Assembly (NCBI GenBank): GCA_019285755.1
Contig: CP079103.1
Span: 1,302,001-1,366,000, forward strand
Reading direction: 5' to 3'
Length of the DNA stretch: 64,000 bases
DNA from: Chitinophaga sp. E66
GTDB taxonomy: Bacteria > Bacteroidota > Bacteroidia > Chitinophagales > Chitinophagaceae
Within the stretch, counting starts at the first letter, position 1. Each line of letters starts with the position of its first letter. The notes beneath the pieces are model-generated. The model was not told the DNA's origin and ran no database searches. It saw only the letters and a list, made by a program, of their open reading frames with translations. This document shows positions 40,377 to 48,972 of the stretch, one piece after another. The position numbers were made by a program, and so were the translations under genes.

Positions 40377-40987
40377 CCCGGAAGATATTCATAACCGACG
40401 ATCACTTTATGGTCATCGAAGGCATCCGCTCGCTGCTCCAAAACGAAAGCGACATCCACTGGATGGGGCACGCCATGACCGCGGCCGCCTGCCTGGCCTT
40501 CCTGGAAGCTCAGCAGCCAGACCTCATCCTCATGGACATTAACCTGCCCGATCTTCCGGGCACGGCGCTTTGCAGGGAGGTTAAGGAAAAGTACCCCGGA
40601 GTGAAGGTTCTCGGCCTCAGCACCTACGACCAGCAACCGGTTATCCGGAATATGCTCTCCAGCGGCGCCTCCGGGTACCTGCTGAAGAACGCCTCTAAAG
40701 AAGAAATCCTCGAAGCCATCGATATCGTACTGGCCGGCGGGGAGTACCTCTGCCTGGAAGCCGCCGAAACCCTCCGGCAGTGGGAGGCCGACAAACCTGT
40801 CATCACCAGGCGCGAACAGGAAATACTCATTTTGATATGCGACGGCCTCACCAATCCCGAAATCGCCGAAAGGCTCTTTATCAGCCTGCCCACGGCTAAT
40901 ACGCACCGCAAAAGCCTGCTGGCGAAGTTCGGGGCAAAGAACGTGGCGGCACTGGTAAAGATGGCGGTGCAGCTGCAACTCGTTTGA
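40373..40987 (+). CDS. NarL/FixJ-family response regulator
   Basis: Intact 204-residue partner of the preceding kinase. Receiver: ITDDHFMVIEGIRSLLQ with acidic pair D9-D10, phosphoacceptor D55 in LILMDINLPDLPG and Lys105 in GYLLKNASKEE. DNA-binding: ITRREQEILILICDGLTNPE, IAERLFISLPTANTHRKSLL, a LuxR-type helix-turn-helix. Start overlaps the kinase stop by four bases. Ends 23 bp before a strong bidirectional terminator. Confidence 0.93.
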   Translation: MTRKIFITDDHFMVIEGIRSLLQNESDIHWMGHAMTAAACLAFLEAQQPDLILMDINLPDLPGTALCREVKEKYPGVKVLGLSTYDQQPVIRNMLSSGASGYLLKNASKEEILEAIDIVLAGGEYLCLEAAETLRQWEADKPVITRREQEILILICDGLTNPEIAERLFISLPTANTHRKSLLAKFGAKNVAALVKMAVQLQLV

Positions 40988-41010
40988 TTAACCGGATATG
41001 CATACAAAGT

Positions 41011-41040
41011 AAAAACCGCTCCATCCGGAGCGGTTTTTTT
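41011..41040. terminator. Bidirectional rho-independent terminator
   Basis: AAAAACCGCTCC / GGAGCGGTTTTTTT with ATCC loop. The A tract on the left gives a T tract for the minus-strand genes ending beside it as well. Confidence 0.9.
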
Positions 41041-41042
41041 CA

Positions 41043-41106
41043 TTATTCCATGGCTTTGATAATGCTGAGCACCCATTTGCCTATACGTTCCCAATATCTT
41101 TTCATA
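41043..41106 (-). CDS. Possible 20-residue mini-protein
   Basis: Minus frame from ATG 41106 encodes MKRYWERIGKWVLSIIKAME and stops 3 bp before the terminator stem. It starts 10 bp after the stop of the DsbD-N-like gene, in the same operon. Basic, Trp-containing and amphipathic. It could be a chance frame; ribosome-binding sequence is weak. Confidence 0.25.
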
Positions 41107-41116
41107 TGACAACGTA

Positions 41117-41605
41117 TTAGTAAGTCAACTGGAACGTCTTTTCATCCGGCGGCAGGCATTGCTTGATGTCGCAACACTGGAAGTACAATCCCGCTTTGAT
41201 CTTTCCCGGTGTTTGATCCGTTCTGGCGAACTTCTGGATAAAGAGGGCGGAGTCTTCGTAAATCAATACGCCCGGGTCGTTTACCGATGCCATGGGCGCC
41301 GATTTGCTCCAGCCGCCCGCTTTGCGCAGGGTGGCCGGCGCCTCCAGGATCGGGTCTAGCTGGATGTACGGTTGGTTCTCCGGAACGTAGGCATAGATGT
41401 GCCACCCGGACAGGAGCTCGGTTTTTATGATCACGGCAAGGCTGTCTGCCATTGCAACAACGGTGGCGTTCACCGTAACGGGCGCGTGCTGGCTGGGTTC
41501 AGGGCATTTCAGCGCGGCGGCCTGCTGCTGTATCTGTTGGTCGAACTTACTTTGGGAGAAGGCCGCCATTGGCATCAATATCCACAAGATCAATAATTGG
41601 CGCAT
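41117..41605 (-). CDS. DsbD N-terminal-domain protein (single domain)
   Basis: Intact 162 residues with signal LLILWILMPMAAFSQ. The fold landmarks SGWHIYAYVPENQPYIQLDP, RKAGGWSKSAPM, KIKAGLYFQCCDIKQCLPPD correspond to the DsbD alpha (immunoglobulin-like, periplasmic) domain, where a Cys pair (here QCCDIKQCLPP) accepts electrons in thiol-disulfide exchange. The membrane and thioredoxin-like domains of DsbD are absent, so this is a stand-alone domain. Its ATG overlaps the stop of the upstream gene (TGATG at 41603-41607), indicating translational coupling and a shared role. Confidence 0.82.
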   Translation of the reverse strand: MRQLLILWILMPMAAFSQSKFDQQIQQQAAALKCPEPSQHAPVTVNATVVAMADSLAVIIKTELLSGWHIYAYVPENQPYIQLDPILEAPATLRKAGGWSKSAPMASVNDPGVLIYEDSALFIQKFARTDQTPGKIKAGLYFQCCDIKQCLPPDEKTFQLTY

Positions 41606-43098
41606 CAGTTATACGTATTAATGACAAAGCGATATCCGTTCGTTTCGCTGAAGTACAGCTTCTTACGGTTTTTAGACAGCCAGGAGCTCCATTCGTTGGC
41701 GGCTGTGAAGTCTTCTCCCGTGTAACGTTTGAGGACCTTCAGCGCCAGGTCTTCCCGGTCTTTGCGCCTGAGCATGTCGATGCAGGTATCCAGCAGTTTG
41801 ATGCTGTGGTTGGAGACGCCGAGCTGTGCCACGTCTTCGTCGACCGTCCAGGTGAAGAAGGCTTTGGGGTCGCAGTAGATGTAATCGAAATTTTTATTGA
41901 TATAGGCCTGGAAGGCATTTGCGTCCGTACCGAATTTTTCGAAATACTTACCGGTCAATCCTTTCATATGGCTTTCCCAGGTCGGCAGTTTTTGTTCGTG
42001 TCCGATGTAAGGCAACATGGATTCCTCTTCCGGAGTGAGCGCCTGCCCGGCGGCTTTCTTGGCGTCGAGACGGGCTTTTTCTTTCTTGTTTTGCGCGTTG
42101 AATTCCTCGATGCCTTTTAAGGACGACTGGAACGCTTTCTGTGTGGCGAAGCCGGCGATTTCCGTACATCGTCTGTCGTAGCCATGCGGTCGTTGTATTT
42201 CCGGGTGATGGGCGGTTTGCCGCCGAACTGCTCGATATATGCCACGGCGTTGACGAACACTTTCTTCGCTTCGTCCGTCATCTTAACAGGCGAGGAGCCA
42301 AATCCCCAGAGGAAGTAATTGCCATGGCGTCCCAGCGCTACCGCGCCCACGTCTTTAGTGCACACGCCGCTGGAGATCACTTCCGCATCCGGCCCTTCCG
42401 CGAAGCGGTTCCGCGGGAAACCATGCCTACCCGGGCGTTCCGGCCGGTCAGGTAACCCTCGTTCTGTACGGTCCACATGGGGATCTGCCTGGGGATCTTC
42501 TTGCCGGTGGTGTAATGGAACAGTCCTTCGGGCGCGTCTTTCGTGACCATTGTAGGAGTTACCTTGTTGAGGGGCCTTTAAAGATGGGGTGCTTCGTATT
42601 CAGGTGGTGCGCGTCAGCGTCCAGGCAGAGGCAGAGCCAGTCGAGCTTCAGGCCGATGGCCTCTCCCATTTCAGGGGCGGTGCTGGCGATGAAGACCACG
42701 GGTTTGGAGAAGTCGTCGGGCAGGTACTTGGGCCTGGCCGTTTTAGCCCGGCTGGTGTCCTGGTTGGGCAGGGGATTGGGCTTGAAGTCGAAAATAGTCA
42801 CGTCATAGGCGTCGGAGCTGGAGGGTTTCCAGTCGCGGCAGTCGATGGTAGCCACTTCCGTGAAATACTCGCTCAGCAATGCCTTGAATGCAGGCATGCG
42901 GACGGGGTACTCCGCCTTGAAGCCTTCCTGTGTCATCATGCCCGGGGCCGAACGGGCCATTTCGGGCAGGGGTTTCGAAGGATCGTAGCCTACAAATAGC
43001 ACTTTCAGGGGCTTTTTAGCTCCGTTAGACTGGCCTGTGGCGTTGATGGTGAACAGGCTCCCTATCAGCATAAGTATGCCTAAGAATCTTACGTTCAT
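41605..43098 (-). CDS. Secreted protein of unknown function, GATase/ThuA-like N-terminal half (frameshifted)
   Basis: Signal MNVRFLGILMLIGSLFTINA. The N-terminal half (KPLKVLFVGYDPSKPLPEMA, YDVTIFDFKPNPLPNQ, KPVVFIASTAPEMGEAIGLK, LDWLCLCLDADAHHLNTKHP, IFKGPLNKVTP) has the strand-loop layout of ThuA/class-I glutamine-amidotransferase-like proteins. NARVGMVSRGNRFAEGPDAE and GNYFLWGFGSSPVKMTDEAK VFVNAVAYIEQFGGK continue it. The C-terminal half is helical (FNAQNKKEKARLDAKKAAGQ, TPEEESMLPYIGH; IKLLDTCIDMLRRKDREDLA). About 497 residues; frameshifts near 42570, 42450 and 42155. Coupled to the DsbD-N gene. Not confidently assigned to a family. Confidence 0.7.
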
Positions 43099-43264
43099 GA
43101 TACTTTAGTTGGTTGATTTTAAATAAATGCGGTATCCTTTACTTATATAGAGCCGGTCCGGGAGATTTGTACGTGAATTTGGTTAAAAATGCCGTTGATT
43201 CGCTTATTTCCGCACAAATGCCGATTTTTGCAGGCGGGTGCACTTTAAAAAGCATTTACATACA

Positions 43265-44400
43265 TTGGATCAATCCATCAGTTTAAACAAATTCATCAGC
43301 GATACGGGCTACTGCTCCGCCGCGAGGCCGACAATCTCATTACCTCGGGCCGGGTGCTGCTGAACGACAAGCCCGCGCAGCTGGGGAACCGGTATAAGCC
43401 GGGAGACGTCGTGGAAGTAGACGGGAGCATCATCACTGCCGCGAAGAAGGAAAAGCGTGTCTATCTCGCCCTCAATAAGCCCATCGGCATCACTACCACT
43501 ACCGAAACCCACATCAAGGATAATATCATCAGCTTCGTGGGCCACCCCAAGCGGATATTCCCCATCGGCCGCCTCGATAAAGACTCCGAAGGCCTCATCT
43601 TCCTCACCAACGACGGCGATATCATCAATAAGATCCTGCGGGCGGGCAATAACCATGAAAAGGAATACATCGTACGGGTCAACAAGCCCATCAATTCCGC
43701 TTTCGTAAAGCAGATGTCCTCCGGCGTACATATCCTCGAAACCACTACGCTCCCCTGCAAAGTGGAAATGACAGGCCGCCAGACCTTCCGCATCACCCTC
43801 ACGCAGGGCCTCAACCGCCAGATCCGCCGGATGTGCGAAGCGCTCGGCTATGCCGTGACGGGCCTGCAACGGGTGCGTATCATGAACGTGAAGCTGGATA
43901 AACTGGCCGTAGGCAAATGGCGCTACCTCAGCGATGCGGAAGTCGCTGTTATCCAGGAAAGCGTGGCCGGGTCGGAAAGTGAAGGCCGTGCTCCTAAGAA
44001 AAAGAAACCGGCCGCTAAGACGGGTAGGCCCTTCTTCAAACCCACAGGCGATGAAGACGGCAAAGCGCCTGCGCATGCCCCCAGGTCAGGTAAACCATCC
44101 GTTAGCGGTCAAAAGCCCGCCATCGCAAAGGGCGCTGCGAGACCAGAGAAAAAGCATGCTACTGGAAATAAGCCCGCTTCTCCTCAAAAGGCAGAACGCC
44201 TGCTAAGCCGGAAAAGAAGCATGCTGCCGGGCAAAACGCGGCTCCCACTCAAAAGGGTAAAGCTGCCTCCAGGCCTGATAAGAAGTTTGCTGACGGAAAG
44301 AAACCCGCTTCCCGCAAAAGGAAATGCTGCCGGGCCCGCGAAAAGCGCCGGTAAGGGAACGCAGAAACCCGGTCATAAAAGGAAAGGGTGGAAGTGGTAA
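43265..44400 (+). CDS. rluF: 23S rRNA pseudouridine synthase RluF-like with repetitive basic tail
   Basis: S4 RNA-binding domain (LNKFISDTGYCSRREADNLI, SGRVLLNDKPAQLGNRYKPG) followed by the pseudouridine synthase core with catalytic Asp in FPIGRLDKDSEGLIFLTNDG, then TQGLNRQIRRMCEALGY and VTGLQRVRIMNVKLDKL, as in RluF. No ATG is suitable: TTG 43265 is used; GTG 43238 in the same frame is an alternative. A C is missing near 43316. From about residue 240 a Lys/Pro/Ala tail of some 140 residues contains degenerate units RPEKKHATG, KPEKKHAAG, RPDKKFADG; two compensating indels (about 44195 and 44315) hide the middle unit. Cytosolic rRNA modification enzyme; the tail probably adds RNA or ribosome affinity. 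Confidence 0.88.
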
Positions 44401-44402
44401 CC

Positions 44403-47400
44403 TTATAAGATTTCCAGTAAATCATCTTTGGATAAATGCTGCAGCACGGTGGCGTCGGTCTTCACAAGATCCAGCGCCAGCTGTTGCTTGCGCGCCTGTA
44501 ATGTCCGGATCTTCTCTTCGATCGTTCCGGAGCATATGAGGCGTACCGCCACAACGTTCCTGTGCTGACCGATGCGGTGTGTACGGTCGATCGCCTGATC
44601 CTCCGCCGCCGGGTTCCACCAGGGATCGATGATGTACACATAATCGGCTTCGGTAAGGTTAAGCCCCACGCCGCCGGCTTTCAGGCTGATGAGGAAGACG
44701 CGGATGGCGTCGTTGGTCTGGAAATTATGCACCCTCGCGCCCCGGTCGCGCGTCTGGCCGGAGAGGTACTCGAACGGGATCTGCTGCTGTTCCAGTTTGG
44801 CCTGGATAAGATCCAGCATGCCCGTGAACTGTGAAAACACGAGTATCTTATGGCCGGGCGACTGGTTGGCGATCTGCTCCATGAGCACTTCGACCTTTAC
44901 CGCGTTATCTCCGGAATGCCCTTCTTTCAGCAATGCCGGCGAATTACAGATCTGCCGCAGCCGCGTGAGACCCGTCAGCACATGCATGGGGTTCTTGTGG
45001 AGGTCCTCCGTAGTGGATGCTGCGATGTATTCCCGCAATTCCTTTTCATAGGTGTCGTAAACCGCCCGTTGTCCGGCATTCATCTCACAATAAATCACCA
45101 TTTCCGTCTTCTCCGGCAGCTCGCGCGCTACCTGCTTTTTGGTCCTGCGGAGGATGAAAGGCTTTACTTTCCGTTGTAGTTCCATTGCCCGCTTTGAGAA
45201 ACCGAATTTGTCTATGGGGATGGAATAGACCTCCCGGAAGTATTGCCTGCTGCCTAATAAACCCGGGCAGGCAAAGGACAGCTGTCCGTATAGGTCCACC
45301 GTATTATTCTCCACAGGCGTTCCTGTTATAACGATCCTGTTGCGGGCGTGCAGCAGCCGCGCCGCTTTGTGCCGTTCCGATCCGGGGTTCTTGATCGCCT
45401 GCGATTCGTCGAGGAATACGTAACTAAAGGTGAATTTCTTCAGGAAGGGAATGTCGGACAGGAGCGTACCGTAGCTGGTGAGCACCACATCGAAATTACC
45501 CAGGTCTTCCGCGCTTTTTACGCGGTTGCCGCCGTAATGCAGGCAGACAGACAATCCGGGTGCAAAGCGTTGCAGCTCCTCCTGCCAGTTGAACAACAGG
45601 GAGGTTGGCGCCACCACGAGGTGGGTAGCCTTGCCGCGCCGTTCCTTTTGCGAGAGCATGAACGCGATGATCTGTACGGTTTTGCCCAGTCCCATATCAT
45701 CCGCCAGGCATCCTCCGAAATTAAATCCGTCCAGGAAGCTCAGCCAGTTCAGCCCCTCCTGCTGGTAACCTCTCAGTTCCGTCCGTAATCCTTCCGGAAC
45801 GGGTACCTGCGGAATGGGGGCATCCGGGCTGAAAGCCTGACCATACGCGGCGATCTCCGTTTGCGCTTCCTGGCTGATGACTTCGCTGTCGAACAGTTCC
45901 GATACTTCAGAGAAATTGCTTTTGGGGAATTTCAGGACTTCCGCGTCGATCTCTCCCGCCTGGAAGAACTTCTCCATACTGCGTACCCATTCTGCCGGGA
46001 GCAGGCCGGTTGTGCCGTCGCCCAGTTCCACGAACTTGCTTTTGTTGCGGATGGCTTTGTAGAGCTGTTTGAGCGATGCCGTTTTATTCCCAAAGGAAAC
46101 TTTCACGCTGGCATTGAACCAGTCGATCCCGCTGTTGACCTCGATGTTGATGCGGGCTTTGTCCGGATTGCGGCGGTTGCCGGGTAGTTCGTTGAAACCC
46201 AGGATCGTCACGCCTTCCTTTTGTATGGACTCGAATGCGTCCGGTACCAGTCGTTGTCCAGGAACTTCGATTTATGCAGCCAGAAGTATTCCGTGGCTTC
46301 GAGCTGGTCTTTGAATTCCGGGTGCTGGTTCATGACGATGGTGGTCAGCGCTACTTCCAGTTCCGTATCTCTCTTTATTTTGAATTCGTTGCCGTTACGG
46401 TCGGTATCCGTCACCTGCTTTCGAGACCAGACAGGCACTTCCACTTCGCCGTATTTTATCACGGGCGTGAAGTAGATATAATTGCCGTTCTGACCGTTCT
46501 GCCGGACGTATACGAGCTTTTCGATGGTGTGGTTCCGCTCTTTCAGCTGCGCCGGGGATGCTTCTTTTATGTAGCTGTAATCGATATGCACGAGGTCTTC
46601 CAGCTTCCGGAGGGCGGACTGCATGAACGCGTCGTACTTCGAAGGGTGGACGAGCAATATCTCGTTATTCCGTTTGAAGAACCGGATGACGCGGGTGAGG
46701 TCCGGGTTGTCTATAAGAAAGAGGGTTTGCCGGTGGAAGATGAAGTGCTGGTGGAGAAGCGTGACTTTGTCGAACGGGAGCGCCACATCGTCGAATTGCA
46801 GCTTGCCCCTGATCTCATAAAAGGGCGCCTTTTTAAAGACCGACAGCGCGATCTCCGGTTTGAGGATGTCCAGTGCTATGGGCGTGAGCGAGCGGGCCGA
46901 AACGGTTTCGGAAATGCTGCGGTCGTGCTGGTAGGCGTCCAGCTGCATGGGATTGGCGAAGATGAGCCGGAGTGCCTGCAGGTCTGCCGGGTTATCCATT
47001 TCGATGGCTTTCTGGGCGGTGACCGAGATGGCCGCGATGAATTTTATGACGGAGGGGTCCTGACTTTCCCAGAGCAGCTGCATGGGGTCGATTTTCTCTA
47101 CCGGGTTTTTGATCTTCCCGGTCTGCGTTACGTCGGCCCGCATGAGTTGGAAGACGGGTTGCTGGTACAGGCGGTGTTTGTCTATGACGAGGATGGTCTG
47201 GCCTTCCAGGGCCTGGCTATGCTTTGTAGCGGCGGATGTTCCTGTGGCAGGAGCTCCTCGCCCAGCGTTCGTTCGTCTACCGGGATGAGCGCTTTATGGA
47301 TACGCTCGATGTGGATGTCTTGCCCTTTGTGGGTGATCCGGAAGAACCCGTCGAGGTCGGGTTCTTCTTCCAGACCGAATTCCCGGGCCGTCTTCAGCAG

Positions 47401-47742
47401 GGTATTGCGGCGAAGGGCGGCGTCGAAGAAGGTGCGGAAGGGTTTTCTTTGGAGGATGGCATAGATCACTTCCGCCTGGTGCTCGCAAAGCCCCGTTGGG
47501 TTGCCGCCGCAGGTGCAGGTGGTTTCGATGGAATTGCCGGCCTGCCGCACGGTTACGTCCGGGAACCAGACGGTGTCCAGCTGCTTGGTGAACGTGCCTG
47601 CATCGATCTCCAGCGAAAGCGGGTAGATGGCAGACAACGTCCCCGATTCAGAAGCCCCGTTCCGGGTGAAACGGAGGAGGTCGTACGGGGAGAGGTTGGC
47701 GATGCTGGCGGCGGGCAGTATGTAATGTCCGGGAAATTCCAT
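44403..47742 (-). CDS. SWIM zinc-finger SNF2-family helicase (frameshifted)
   Basis: About 1113 residues. SWIM finger near residues 78-100 (CTCGGNPTGLCEH, CxCxnCxH). The bacterial SNF2 ATPase: Walker A LADDMGLGKTVQIIAF, Walker B variant VFLDESQAIKNP (DESQ), motif III ITGTPVENN, FILRRTKKQVARELPEKTEM, LVFSQFTGMLDLIQAKLEQQ, LISLKAGGVGLNLTEADYVY and motif VI AIDRTHRIGQ. Frameshifts near 46210 and 47195. ATG 47742 (MEFPGHYILPAASIANL) is chosen over 47790 because a perfect TAnnTTTG box lies 8 bp upstream. ATP-dependent DNA translocase/remodeller acting on nucleoprotein; specific partner unknown. Convergent with rluF, 2 bp apart. Confidence 0.9.
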
Positions 47743-47750
47743 GTCAGGTG

Positions 47751-47758
47751 CAAATATA
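47751..47758 (-). promoter_or_regulatory. Bacteroidota -7 box (TATATTTG) for the SNF2 gene
   Basis: Minus-strand TATATTTG at 47758-47751 ends 8 bp before ATG 47742, so transcription would start almost at the start codon, giving a leaderless or near-leaderless mRNA. Confidence 0.5.
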
Positions 47759-47819
47759 GGGGTGGATTTTAAAGTAAGCCGCCCCGACATTCCTGTCGAA
47801 GCGGCGTTAAGGTTTAAAA

Positions 47820-48388
47820 TTACGGTACCAAAATTTCCATCGAATCCGTATTCCCGGAATGTCGGTCGCCGTGGCGATGATGATCAGCGCTTCCCCGGCC
47901 GCAGGGGCCCTGGTGGCGGTGTAGCTCCATCGCTCCCGGTTAACCGGATCGGGGACGGCGTTACCTTCTTCCAGCAGTTCGCCCGAGGCGTGAAGGAAGA
48001 TGCTCACTTTCACCGAGGCAACCCTGAAGTCGTCTTTCGCTTTAACAGCGATCGTTGAACCGACCGTGCGCTCATACGCATCTGTATTGATCCGCTTGAC
48101 TACAGGGGCTTTCAGGAAGTCGCGTACCGCCATGTTGTACGAGTTTTGCCCCGGAGGCGCTTTTTGCTGATATGCTTTTTTCAGTTCTGCATTTTTAACT
48201 GCGCCCTGCGCATACATGGTCGCGGATGCAAATAGCTCGCGCCTGTTTAGCTGTTCTTCCGATGCCCGCTCGTTAATACGCGGCATTTTAGCGATAATGG
48301 TATTGTTCCCGTGTGTGCGGTAAACGAATTGTTTTGCTACGTTACCGCGTGCTCCTTTTACAAGGAGGTTTTCATTTATAATAGCCAT
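47820..48388 (-). CDS. Conserved-looking protein of unknown function (about 189 aa)
   Basis: Starts MAIINENLLVKGARGNVAKQ, no signal peptide. The N-terminal half is basic and helical (MPRINERASEEQLNRRELFA, KNAELKKAYQQKAPPGQNSY NMAVRDFLK); the C-terminal half resembles an Ig-like beta-sandwich (VAVKAKDDFRVASVKVSIFL-like strands, RWSYTATRAPAAGEALIIIA). A missing G near 47862 hides the true end IPGNTDSMEILVP, stop at 47820; without repair the frame runs to 47807. I have seen GARGN-type starts only in uncharacterised Bacteroidota proteins and do not assign a function. Upstream of the SNF2 gene, same strand. Confidence 0.65.
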
Positions 48389-48515
48389 TGTATTTGTTTT
48401 TTTAAAAGTGTGATTAAAAATGTTGCTTAATGACCGATGCCAATCCAGAAGGAGGTTTCCGGAGCCGCTACTCCCCGTATGCCTAAGCGGTGCTTCTTTT
48501 TGGCGATCAGTAATA

Positions 48516-48523
48516 CAAATGTA
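48516..48523 (-). promoter_or_regulatory. Bacteroidota -7 box (TACATTTG)
   Basis: Minus-strand TACATTTG at 48523-48516, 128 bp upstream of the ATG at 48388. Consensus match; -33 element not clear. Confidence 0.35.
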
Positions 48524-48670
48524 TCCGGAAGAACAATCCGTTTGAGAATTATGTGATGTGACTCTCTTGAAGTGGTGACGTAATGTATTAGGAGTGGTGA
48601 TGAAATGCTTTTTGGGGTTTCATATTGCGATAAAATTTAAGATTTGTCCGCTGTTTTAGGCAGCTCCGGC

Positions 48671-48760
48671 GATCCTTCGGCAATCCTTCGGCCATCCTTC
48701 GGCGGTGTTCGGCGCTGGCAAGGGTTTGACGAATCTTCGCCGAAGGATGGCCGAAGGATC
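48671..48760. repeat. 11-bp-unit direct and inverted repeat element
   Basis: Three direct 11-bp units GATCCTTCGGC, AATCCTTCGGC, CATCCTTCGGC (48671-48703) are followed by a degenerate unit and, after a 35-bp loop, by two inverted units GCCGAAGGATG and GCCGAAGGATC (48739-48760). The 22-bp arms 48682-48703 and 48739-48760 pair at 21 of 22 positions. Unit length and layout match the element at 13443-13532, but the unit sequence is unrelated. Confidence 0.8.
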
Positions 48761-48972
48761 AGGCTTATTGTGAACAAAAACTCCTCCCCGTTGTTATCCC
48801 TACTAACCACCAGTAATCTCTTCCCTCAGGCGTACAAGATTCCTCTCATCAAAACTGCCGGATGTCGCATGTGCATTCCCCAAGGGGACGGCTTATATAT
48901 GCCTTTTACTGACTCGTCTGGGCAACCAGGTAGTATGACTTATGATTTTTCATTTCACTCAAAACCAGCAAG

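Larger units (their letters stand above)
48389..48972. other. Intergenic region of 584 bp
   Basis: Holds a minus-strand -7 box and the 11-bp-unit hairpin described separately. The AT-rich stretch 48540-48660 has no coding reading; a 110-residue plus frame crossing the hairpin is low-complexity at its start and has no family features. Confidence 0.5.

Noticed and set aside
46235..47464. A 409-residue plus-strand reading frame
   Set aside because: Antisense to the SNF2 helicase and without any recognisable domain.
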